Positions 25,342 through 35,937 of a stretch of DNA of 64,000 nt are shown piece by piece. The stretch comes from Sparassis latifolia. Lineage: Eukaryota; Basidiomycota; Agaricomycetes; Polyporales; Sparassidaceae. The stretch is taken from contig CM031562.1 of assembly GCA_018466975.1 (NCBI GenBank), positions 744,001 through 808,000 on the forward strand, written 5' to 3'. Position numbers and translations under genes: made by a program. The notes under the pieces were generated by a model. The model was not told where the DNA came from. It searched no databases and saw nothing but the letters and a program-made list of their open reading frames with translations. Position 1 is the stretch's first letter; the number at the start of each line of letters is the position of its first letter.

Positions 25342-26501
25342 CTATCTGCGGCCGAAGCACGTGCCGATTAGGCCAATCGACGCAGCGATCCCACCAACAA
25401 TTATCTTCCACCACCCCGCTGCAGGGCGCATCGCGGCGGCCTGGAGGCGTGCAAACCAGCTGCCTTCACTGACGGCAGCGCCAAAGAAGAAACGCTGCGA
25501 CCATGACGCGACCGTGCCTGGAGCAGGGAACATCCATGAGCCTCCTCCTTCCGGTTGTCTTTGGGATACTCACCTTTAATAGGACCGTACGGCCCGAAGC
25601 CGAACAGACTCATCAAAGGGCGAAGGAACCAAGATTCAGGGATCAAGAGGATGCTTCCAGCGAACAGCAGGACCTCGAGCAATACTGGATGCTGCTCCGC
25701 AAGATCACCTGTCGCACACATGAAGAAGCTAAGGACGACAACCAGGAGAGATGTGAGGAGTACTCTCACCACTAACGACGACCAGAAATTCTACGTGGGG
25801 GCGAAGATTGCCCAAATGTTCCCTCGCAGTGGTCTCATACATGCCGCGTCCGACTAAAACTTTCACGATTGCGTCCTCAGCGTGCCTGAGCGCCTCGGAG
25901 ACGCGCGCCTTCCTTGTCTCATGTCCAGGCGCTTCCTCCGGTTGGGGAAACTTTGCATGTAGTTCCTCGAGTACGACCATCAGTGCCTTCCCCATCTCGT
26001 CAGATATATCCTGAGGCTCCGCGTGCAGCTGCTCGTTGCCCGTAGTGAGCAGGGCGATCTTGAGGTCGCTCGCCACAGACATAGCGCTGTGCATCTCTTC
26101 CCCGAGGCGGCGGATCTCTTCAGATATCCCGAAGTCAGCGGCATTCTTCTCGAGCTGATCCTGAACATAGTCGTTAACACGGTTACCGAGCGCGGCAGCG
26201 CTCTCAAAGAAATCAGAGGGGATAGTATGAACGTCGATCGTATTCGAGGCTGCTTCGTATCCGAGAATCTTCCGTCAACCACAGCTCATGAAGTCAGTGC
26301 CGTGAATCCTGTACCTTTCATGTTCCCCAAGGGGTTTGCGTGAAGCACATCAAGCACGCCAAGCTTCACGTAAGCTACGGCGAGCTCGATGACCTGCTCT
26401 CTTAGCCACGCAACCTGGACGGTGGGGAGCACGATTGCGGGTACGGGGATTACCAGCAGACCCAGGGCTGTAAACCCTCGAACAATTTGCGGGACTCGCA
26501 T
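25342..26501 (-). CDS. IFI6/IFI27 (ISG12)-like membrane protein, main copy
   Basis: Start chosen at Met 26501 (MRVPQIVRG), followed by a hydrophobic segment (LGLLVIPVPAIVLP). A long helical acidic region follows (about 26260-25787, including EEIRRLGEEMHSAM and ETRKARVSEALRHAEDAI). After an intron near 25700-25770 comes GDLAEQHP-like and ILLIPESWFLRPLMSLFGFGPYGPIKG. The last exon (after an intron about 25510-25570) reads FFFGAAVSEGSWFARLQAAAM and ends in a hydrophobic GGIAASIGLIGT. The Gly/Ala-rich LFGFGP.GP..G...FFGA.V..GS.F..LQ pattern is the Ifi-6-16 domain. Human members sit in mitochondrial or ER membranes and affect apoptosis; a role here is inference. The first splice junction could not be resolved in frame. 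Confidence 0.72.
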
Positions 26502-27090
26502 TCTTTCTGCGGGAGGAGATGAGGAGGGCTGTGAGAGAAGGCTTGCGTCCTCCGCGTAGACGTCCCAGTTCTTATAAGCGCAGGAAGATTTGAGGCGGAG
26601 ACGCACCTCCAATAGGCTCCATGACAGAACTCTGAAGCTACATACGTAATTATGTTTCCATATCATGGTTGTGATGGTGCATTGCAGAATAAATGCATCT
26701 CCATGGTGAGTTTTCTATGATTTTCGGGACAGTTTGAGACACTTGGCCTTTTTTTGCACATTTTTCCACTTCCAGCCAGGGCAGATACTGTATCAGATCC
26801 ATTATGATCGATACTCCGCGGCCGATAGTCACACAAGAAACATGAGGATTTTGCGACGGCGTAAGAGATACATATGTTGGAAGGCCCTTGTTCAAACGTT
26901 CATGGCTCACCCGCTCCCGCAGAGTAATGCTGCATCTGATAGTATACGTTGGACAAAAACATTGCTTGCGATGTTTTCCACGCCGACAGCAATGCATATA
27001 ACCGTGGATTTAACGCGCGGCTCCCGCCAGCAAACCGTGTAGTCGACAACGGTAAAATATCCTACTCGAAGCTGTCGATAATGTCCACAC
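26502..27090. other. Spacer between two IFI-like copies
   Basis: No gene recognised. It is expected to hold the 5' region of the 25.3-kb copy and the 3' region of the 27.1-kb copy. Confidence 0.5.
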
Positions 27091-27865
27091 TCACAACCGA
27101 GACCGAGACACTTTACGAGCATTGAGCATCCGCATGAACGCGCGCATCGCGGCCACCTGGAGGAACGTGAACCCCTGTCCTTCCTGACGGGAGCACCAAA
27201 GAAGTGTTGTGCATGAGATGCAACCATGTCTATAGCAAGTAACGCCCATAAGATTTGTCTGTTCGATCGCCCGCACAATGCGCACCTAACACAGGCCCAA
27301 CGGGTGGAAAGCCGAACAAACCCAGCAACGCACGGAGGAGCCAAGATTCGGGAATTAGTAGAATGGTTCCGTAATGCAGCAAGACCGTGAGCGACACTGG
27401 GTTATGCTCCGCAAGATCACCTGTTGAAAACACGAAGACATTGAGCACCATAGTTAATGGGACTGAAATTAAGAGTTACTTACCAATCGTAATGATCAGA
27501 AATTCAATATGCGGGTAGAGATTGTCCAAATGAGCTCTGGCCGTCATCTCAGACAGCCCGCATCCCACCAGAACTTTCAGGATTGCGTCCTTTGCGCGCC
27601 TCAACGTCTCGGTGACCCGCGCCTTCCTTGTCTCATGCCCAGGCACCTCCCCCGACGGCGTAAACTCAGCCTGTAGCTCCTCAAGCGTGACCGTCAACAC
27701 CTTCCTGATTCCTTCAGAAACCGCGTGAATATGTGCGTTATCCGTGGCGAGCACCTCCGCCTTGAGGTCGCCCGCCGCAGACATCACGCTGTGTACCGCT
27801 TCCTTGAAGCGGAGGATTGCCTTCTTCTCGGCTGTAAGCCCTGTGACGACTTGCGCTGCTCGCAT
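27091..27865 (-). pseudogene. IFI6/IFI27-like protein, third copy, frameshifted in the last exon
   Basis: The frame from Met 27865 lacks the N-terminal hydrophobic segment of the other copy. It keeps the helical region (GHETRKARVTETLRRAKDAI, YPHIEFLIITI) and, after a 63-nt intron, GDLAEHNPVSL and ILLIPESWLLRALLGLFGFPPVGP. In the last exon FFGAPV is followed by a frame change at 27183-27184. One more base in that run restores EGQGFTFLQVAAMR, matching the sister copy. So this is either a recent pseudogene or an intact gene with an assembly indel. Confidence 0.7.
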
Positions 27866-28340
27866 TATTAGTGCTGGAAATTAGGTGGTGGGTGCAGAGG
27901 ACACCTGCAATACTTAGCGTCGGGTGGTTAGAAGACTCTAACTTCAAGCGGCTATCGATGTGTGCCTGTCTGACTGAACTCTGAATCTGTGAGAATATTG
28001 CTGTCGCCCGACGCGAGACTGAAATGATCGGTTCACTTCCATGTGGAGTTGAAGAGACCTTCGCCTTATGCAGAAGCCTACATGTAGAATGCTACATGCA
28101 TTCAGATACTGCAACGAGACTGGGAGAATCAGCACATACATAGATCGAGTGAGACCAGGTATACAAAAAGCACCACATAATCGTACATCCAACAACACAG
28201 AGAGTCACAGAGTAGTAGCACGCACGACGACAACAGCTTCGTCGAGAGATCCTCAACAATCTGCAGCAAATTCAACCGGGCTTGAAACTTGAATGTCAGA
28301 TGAGACCCTGGAGGATTCACACCTAACAACTCCCAACCCC
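27866..28340. other. Spacer, no gene recognised
   Basis: Upstream region of the third IFI-like copy and downstream region of the first GRDP-like gene, which is transcribed towards it. Confidence 0.5.
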
Positions 28341-31300
28341 TCAGCCACCTCCGCATCCTCCACCGCCGCCGCCACCTCCGCCACCCCCGCATCCTCCGCC
28401 GCCACATCCGCCGCCGCCGCACCCGCCGCCGCCGCCGCATCCTCCAGATGTGCCCCCTCCGCTACACCCTCCGCCGCCGCACCCACCACTACACCCGCCC
28501 CCTCCAGCACATGCCCCAGCACCCTGGCATCACAGAACCGCGTCAGCACCCGCCCCTCCCACTGATCATCCAACACGGAACTAAGAGCACTCACCACTGC
28601 GCAGTTACCGATACCGCCCAGACCTGCGGGACCGATTCCTCCCCATAGTGGGTTCGCGATGACGACGCACGCCGCGACAGGGTAATAGAACGGCACGGGC
28701 GTCAGGAACGCCGCGTCGTGCGCCCGCCCGCGCTCGAACGCCTGCGCGTCCATACGCCCGGCGCGAACGCGTTCCGCGTCGCGCTGCCGTCGCCGTGCGA
28801 GCTTCTCCGCACGGGCGCGGCGGTGGTGCTCCACGCGCGCGGCGTGCGGGCCCCCGCCGGCCGCAATCGCGTTGTGCTCACTCGCGTGCGTCGCGGAGAG
28901 CGCATCGGCGCGCGGGGGCGGGCGTAGTGCCGAGGGCGTGTCTGAGTTGGCCGTGTGGAAGAGGTTCTGTGAGAGGCGACTGAGGCGCCGCCCAATAGTC
29001 TCCCCGGGCAGGGGGCAGCCGCAGTGGGTGTACGGGAGTTTGAATCGCTCCTGCGGTATGGATATCAGTTATACATTAATCCTCAAGTCAGATGGTCGAA
29101 ATAGTTACCTCCCAAGCACGACAGGTGACATCAAACGACGTAGCTAGATGGTTCTCTTCGACCTTATCATCACTGGGGGGAATCGCAGTCATGATGATCC
29201 TTACAAGAGCAGGTACACCATACGCACTGGTCGATGTAACGTTTTACATACCGCGCACACTCGTTGGCGTACCGACTGCCCATGAGCTGATGCGAGTGCC
29301 ACACGAGATCGATGTCGAGCGTCGGCACGAAAAACGACATCGGCGACGAGCTCATTAGGTCCAAGAATCTGCAGAGCAAAACCGGACCCGGGGTATCAGC
29401 ATGTCGGTTTCGCTCGCAGTAGAGTGGGCAGTACGCACGCATGGTAGCGGGCCGTAGCGTGCACAAGCACGAGCTCGTCCTCCTTGTTGTCGAAGTAGCC
29501 CGGCTCGGTCCACCCAAATGCGTACATCTTGTCAATGAACGAGCCCTGCCGAACAACCTGCTCGCACGCCCGCGTCAGTCATAAGTCGGCAACAGGTGAG
29601 AGCAGCGGACGTACTGCGCCAACCAAATCGATCGAGAACGGACGGTCGTCCGTGTACGCGCTGAATATCCTCGTGGGCCTGAATACCGGGCCAACTCAGC
29701 CCCGACGCCAACCAACAGGCTAGAACGGAGCTCACAAACGCCGTCCTCCCGACCTCAGGGCTATATTGACCGCAGCACGCGCGCGGAGCAGCGAGTAGTC
29801 CAGCTTCTTCAGCACGTCATCCTCCCAAGTCTTGCGGGACATCTATAAGGTCCGCGTGAGCATCATCGCCATCCTGCGTGAGACACGCACAAGACAAGCA
29901 CGCACATGCTCGTCCGACTTCCTGAACGTCCCCATTCGTAACAAGAAACCTTTCACTGCTTCTGCGCGCGCCGTGTTCGTCGCGTTCGTCTGTGTGAACA
30001 GCGTCCCCCTGCCCGTGGAACATGGCACATCAGCACCGCACATACCGACAGGTGAACAATAGACACCCACGCAAAATATCCGCCGAACGCGAGCTCGGGG
30101 CCTTGATACGGCTCCGTCAGATCCCGCATGAACTTGCGTACCGCCAGTTTCTCGAGTGTCACTGCGCATCCGCAGTGAGCACACGCGAGCGCGAACTTGT
30201 GCTGCGCGTAGCCGGTACCGTCCGCCGTCAGGTACGCTAGACACGTAGATGTGAGCTGCGCTACGGCAAAGATGTATACCAGGGGAGATGCTTACGTGCG
30301 TTAGCAGAGGTAAGACACTTAGGGCACCTGATAGTGCGATGCTTCATTTGCGCTGCCGCTTCGAGAGGGTCCCAGGGCGTGCCTGTTTGTTCTCGCCAGC
30401 GGGCTATACGTTCCGAAGAGGGCTGGTACTGTGCCAGGTCACCCATCTCCACCTACATATCATTTAATATCAGCCGGTGCTAGTGAGAGGCACGGTGAGC
30501 GCACGACTGACCACCGCATGAATGTACCTATCACCCAGCCCCCCCAAGGTTTTCATGATAGGCAGCCTGAGGCAATCTTCTGCGTACCAGCTAGTACGCA
30601 GCGCATGAGGCCGATTAATTGGCTAGCAGAGGGTAGAGACGCGTACCCCGGGTTAAGCAAGTACGCGTGCCAGACCATGAGCACGTCTATCGGCGGGAGC
30701 TCCTCTGCGACCCATCTCTGAAGGGTTCCCGGACGGACCCCGGCGGCCCAGCGCTGGAAGCTGTAACACGGCTTGTCAGTAATCACGCAGGTGCCGATGG
30801 CTTAAATATAGTCAGGGAACAGGCTTGGGCCTCGTTCAACGCAGCGACGAGATTGTGTTTGTACGAGGGGAGCCGTGTAAGTAAGAGAGTATCCCTTGGT
30901 CGGATGTGTGTACGTCGAATGGGCACCCATCAGGCTAATCTATTTGACCTTCGATGAAGTGAAGCCATCGAAGAGAACGGCCACATCGCGTTTGTGCCAC
31001 TAAGCCTCGCCCAGCGGAAGGCGTGAGTGGCCCGAATGCAGAGCCTCAAAGCCCTGCTCGTGCAGAGCACTCCCGCTCCCAGCCGCATCTCCTCGTCACG
31101 AGCCAGACAAAGCAGTCCGGCGCACAACAGCTCGACAAAATCGACACCTACCGCTCGACAGCCAACCCAACAAACCACGCCCACTTCGCTGTGCCTTCCA
31201 TCTTCCCGCCCTCGAGGCCCAACCCAGGCGCTCCTTCGACGGCACTCCGCAGTACCTTGAATGCGCGCAGGAGTGCTAGATGTGCACGGAGATGGTGCAA

Positions 31301-31420
31301 GTGCACAAGGGGTGTTCCCAGAGTCGTGCCACCGATGCGATATGCAGATGGCGCAGTGTACGCGGGTGGGTCTATGCGGGTATCAACGCTGGTGTACGAT
31401 GGTAGATCTGGCTCGAGCAT
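28341..31420 (-). CDS. GRDP-like (DUF1399) glycine-rich domain protein, copy A
   Basis: Start at Met 31420 (MLEPDLPSYTSV), aligned with the starts of copies B and C. Visible blocks in order: HLRAHLALLRAFK and WAWFVGLAVER; PPIDVLMVWHAYLLNPG; QYQPSSERIARWREQTGTPWDP; YAQHKFALACAHCGC; YTDDRPFSIDLVGA; VPTLDIDLVWHSHQLMGSRY; YTHCGCPLPGE; an Arg/Ala-rich stretch; FYYPVAACVVIANP. An intron at 28524-28594 leads into a Gly/Cys-rich tail ending at 28341. The duplicated ID..W.H motif with a Gly-rich tail is what defines plant and fungal GRDP proteins. Biochemical role unknown. All splice junctions checked keep the frame. Confidence 0.78.
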
Positions 31421-31429
31421 GGTGCCCAT

Positions 31430-32340
31430 AATGCTAGGACTCGGGATGGACGCCTGTTCCTCACTGATCTGTGGGGCATGGGAGGCCAAGCACGTTCTTA
31501 TATGAAGCAAGGGGCAGACGTACCCTAACGCTGACTCCTGTCGAAGGCATGGTCACCCTCTTGACCTGCTGCGCTCTGGGGGCGATGATAGCGCAGGAGA
31601 ACTTAGCCGTGATGTGGACATCTGCCAATATCAACAGTGGCTGGGTGAGAGTAATAGTGATTCCCGCTTCCCAGGGTTGATTGACGCTCTGCTTGGACCA
31701 AGTTCATGCTTTCATGTAACCCAAGCTCCTGAGAGCGTTCTCCAACCCCTCTCGTTAACACGGGTGCAAGCACGAGTGCCTGAGAACGGTGTAGGTTACG
31801 AGGGATTTGTATGAAATGGATTCAGGAGCACATGGAGATTATGTCGAGCTGTAACTTCTTGCTTTTTCCAGTGGACCCACAGACTACAGGAGGACGAGGC
31901 ACCATGGATATTGCTGGGTATTTTGCAAGCGGGTGTACATGGGCAATCAAGCCGATCGGATATTCGTAAAATTGTGGAGCCGAACGTTGAACGTTGAACG
32001 TTTGTACATGCTACGCCACTCGTTGCAATTGGTCACGGTTGCGACAGTGGGATCATATGTTGCAATGTGGTAAAGTAAATAAAAGACTGGTACAAGAGTT
32101 CCAGTGCAGAGACGAGAGGATTCAATTTAGCAGGTCGCATGTACTGAAGTACACAGCTAGTGTAGGTGTCAGCAAAAACCAGCTAGAGCGGGCTCGGGGA
32201 AACATCGTCATCCAAAAGCTCAGAACGATGTACAGTCGTCTCACTCAAAGCCATATGTCAGGAAAGAAATGCCAAATCGACTGACAAGCTCCGTCGTCGC
32301 CATTGGGAAATTCTGTGGGCATTGATGCTCTACTATACCA
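31430..32340. other. Spacer between GRDP-like copies A and B
   Basis: About 0.9 kb. It contains the promoter region of copy A and the 3' flank of copy B. No gene or repeat was recognised. Confidence 0.5.
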
Positions 32341-35211
32341 CTAGCCTCCTCCGTGTTCAGAAAACACCAGCTCTCCAGGATAAATGCCGAGCTTTTCGGT
32401 GTCAATCGGGTTCGCGACTACGACGCACGCCGCGACAGGGCGGTAAAAAGGCATGGGTGTCAGAAAAGCCGCGTCGTGTGTCCGCCCGAGCTCGAACACG
32501 TCGACGTCGATGCGCCCAGCGAGCGCGCGCTCTGCGTCGCGGCGCTGCCGCCGCGTGAATCTTTCCGCCCGTCCGTGGCGCTGCTGCTCTGCGGCTGCCG
32601 CGTGGGCACCTCTGCTCGGAACGACGGAATTATGCTCGCTCGCATGCGTCGCGGAGAACGCGTCTGCACGTCGAGGCGGGGAGAGTATCGCGGAAGCGTC
32701 GGAGTCGTTCTTATGAAATAAGTTTTGTGAAAGACGGGTGAGGCGCTGCCCGACGGATTCCCCGGGTAGGGGACAACCGCAGTACATGTAGGGGATGTTG
32801 AAGCGTCCCTAAACCCTCCAATTTAGTGCACACACTACCATCTCGAGGTGGTTGCTCACCTGCCATGCACGGCAGGTAGTCTCAAGCGACATTGCCAACT
32901 TGTTCTCTTTGACCGTGTCATCACTGCGCAGCCGATGTTACTGCATTGCCAGATAGAACGGGGACGTCGAGCGTACTGATCCACATAGCGCCTGACATAC
33001 TGCATACAGTCTTTCTCATAGCGACTACCCATGAGCTGGTGAGAATGCCACACAAGGTCAATATCGAGCGTCGGCAGTAGAGATAACGAGGGCGACGTGT
33101 TCATCAGGTCGAGGAACCTGCATGAAGCCTCAAGCGTCAGCACTAGGCCCATTACCCCCGACACCTGAGAACGCACGCGTGGTAACGCGCCGTCGCATGC
33201 ACAAGTACAAGCTCATCCTCGCCGGAGTCAAAGTAGCCCGGCTTGGTCCATCCGAACTCGTGCATCTTGTCAATAAACGCGCCCTGCCGAACGACCTGCG
33301 CGATATTTATTTTCAGTCGGAGTATATGACCCGAGAGTGCATAGACGATACCGCGCCGACCAGATCAATTGAAAACGGGCGGTCGTCCGTGTATGCGCTG
33401 AATATCCTCCTGCACCTATAGACACATTAACCCGGCACCAATGAATGGACCAGACTGTCACTCACAAAGATCCTCCATTAGGTTGCATCGCATCATCGGC
33501 AGCAGCGCGAGCGGCGGAGAGCGAGTACTGCAGCTTCTTCAGCAAGCCCTCTTCCCAGTCGTTGGATGACACCTGTATCACACTCATTAGCGCCAAGTCA
33601 GTGCGGGGCACAGAGAACAACAGACGCACAAAGCCATCCCATTTCCTGAACCACCGTGATCGCATAAGTATGCCCTTTATCGCCTCTCCTCGCGATGTGT
33701 TCTTCGCCTTCGTTTCTGTGTGCAGCGTTCCCCTGGTAGTCCAGTATAAACGCCATCCGCACGCATAGACAGTGGATACACGCACGCCAAGTATGCGCCG
33801 TATCGCGAATCGGAATCTTGCGAATCGAGATACGGCTTCGTCAGATCTCGCACGAACCTGCGCACCGCGAGCGTTTCGCGCGTCACCTCGAAGCCGCACC
33901 GCATGCAATAGTGCGCAAACTTGTGTTGCGCGTAGCCAGTGCCGCTTAAAGTCAGGTATGCTGGGTGAAGACATCAGCTGGGCGCAGCGACACGAGGTGG
34001 AACGCTCACGTGCTTCATTGAACATGCAGCACCTAGGGCACTCGACTCTCTGGTGCGTCATTTGCACTGCTGCGTCGAGGGCATCCCACGGCGTACCTGT
34101 CTGCTCCTGCCAGCTGGCGACGCGCTCGGGGGATGGCTGATACTGCTCGGGGTCGCCCATCTCGAACTGCAGAGAAACCGCCCAGTTAGATCGACACTGT
34201 GACCTGCAGGTCACAGAACATAGATACTACTGACCACGGCGTGAATGAACCTGTCCCCCAGCGTCCGCAGTGTCTCCATGATGGGCAGTCGAAGGCAATC
34301 TTCAGCATACCATCTGGGGATATGTGAGGCTCTTTGCATGATCATAGCGAGAGTTAAGATGCGTACCCCGGATTGAGCAGGTATGCGTGCCAGACCATGA
34401 GCACATCTATCGGTGGAAGCTCCGCTGCGACCCAGGTGAGAAGATCTCCCTTCCGGACGACCGCCGTCCAGCGCTGAAAGCTACAACATGAATATCATTG
34501 ATCGCAACTCATAGACAGCTTTCGTTTTGGACGGAAGTGTGGACAGGCGATGCGTTCAACGCAGCAACGAGATCGCGTACGCACGACGAACGAATGGACA
34601 CCTACCGCTCGACGGCCAGCCCGACGAACCACGCCCATCTGGCCGTGCTGTCCATCCTCAGAGCCTGAAGTCCCAACTCGTCCGCGTCCTCGATAAGTGT
34701 CCGAAGAGCCTTGAACGCGCGCAGGAGCGCGAGGTGGGCGCGGAGGTGATCCAGCTCCACAAGCGGCGCGTGCAGCGTCGCGTCGCCGATGTGATACGCA
34801 GATGGACCGATGTAGGTTGACCGCGTATTGGTGGAAGCCGTGGCGGTTGTGAATGACGCAGAACTTGCCGATGATGCAGCATTCCTAGACGCTGCCGGTT
34901 TTGGAGGCGTTGCAATGTTAGAGGACACTGCAGTGCTCGCAGGCAGTGTATTTGTCGTCGACGGTGAGGTGGATGCCGATGCTGCAACGCGTGTGGGCAA
35001 TACGGTTTCCGCAGATAGTGTTGCGTTGGTCGACGCCGGAACGCGTACGGTATCAGCAGACGGTGTTGCGTTGGTCGACGATCCGGTGTTGGTAGAGGGC
35101 GTAACTTGAACATTCGGGGACGATTCGGTATACGCAGGTGGGGCGTCTAGATATACCGACGGGTCCGCATTGACGTTCGCATAGATAGGATGGCAGGCCT
35201 TTGTCGGCCAT
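32341..35211 (-). CDS. GRDP-like (DUF1399) protein, copy B, without the long Gly-rich tail
   Basis: Same exon order as copy A. Recognisable pieces: WAWFVGLAVER; LLNPG with VWHAYLL; QYQPSPERVASWQEQTGTPWD; YAQHKFAHYCMRCGFEVTRETLAVRRF; YTDDRPFSIDLVGA; LLPTLDIDLVWHSHQLMGSRY; MYCGCPLPGESVGQRL; FYRPVAACVVVANP. The C-terminus is only ELVFSEHGGG before a stop at 32341, so the Gly-rich domain is absent. The aligned start is Met 35211 (MADKGLPSY), but a tandem ATAG duplication (about 35181-35188) shifts the frame relative to DAPPAYT downstream. The next in-frame Met is at 35000, inside a Ser/Thr/Ala-rich stretch. Confidence 0.72.
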
Positions 35212-35937
35212 GAATGTTATGAGTTGGACCCTTGGGCTTGCGGTGCTCCGGTAAGGCTTAACAGTGGAGTTGCTCGGAGCGGTGTCGTGAACTGTGAACA
35301 CACTACACGTAAATACTGTCAACACCACGAACTGCGGGAAAGTCCTTATATGCAGTGTTGACGCCCGGCAAAGACGCGCTGACCTGTGTTGCCTGCGCCA
35401 CTACTGATAGCGATCTTGATCAGCATTGCACAGAACAAACAGGTCGCCCATATATATAAATTTAACGCACCTGCGTGGATTGACATCTCACCGCGCTATC
35501 TCGATCCTCGTTGCCAAGAGACGCCAGTCGCCGAAGACATGCTTGCATGGGTTCGAGCTTGATGAAGTTGTTCAGGCTAGGAGCTCGAGTGGGCACTGTG
35601 CTGGGTGCAAATATCACCACCGTCTCTCGTCCGTGACCGGGCGATACGATGCTGAAAGGTTTAAGAGGCGCGATCAAACTTCAATGACGTGCCCCCACTT
35701 TATTCAAACAAATTATTCACTCGATCGCCTTTGACGATATTAAAGCGGAGGGAACATGCAAGCAACATCGAGGAAGGTCGCTATGTGAAGATATACACTT
35801 ATCTCAGCAAGACAGCGGGGACCCGAATCACGGTGGTAGTGGCATGAGGTGCACGGTTGACGCACCAGCCACAGATGCGCAGGACCTGGAAGCGGACTAA
35901 GTAGCTGATCCATGGGAGAATACTGGTTAAGCCTCAC
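35212..35937. other. Spacer between GRDP-like copies B and C
   Basis: No gene recognised. TATATATAAATTT at about 35450 is TATA-like, about 240 bp upstream of the copy B start. Confidence 0.5.

Noticed and set aside
28253..28834. Ala/Glu/Val-rich C-terminus for GRDP copy A
   Set aside because: It reads through the intron 28524-28594 in the wrong frame; the spliced frame is Gly/Cys-rich like copy C.
29561..29610. Apparent stop codon in GRDP copy A
   Set aside because: It lies in an intron (GTACGT...GAGCAG) that is also present in copies B and C at the same place.
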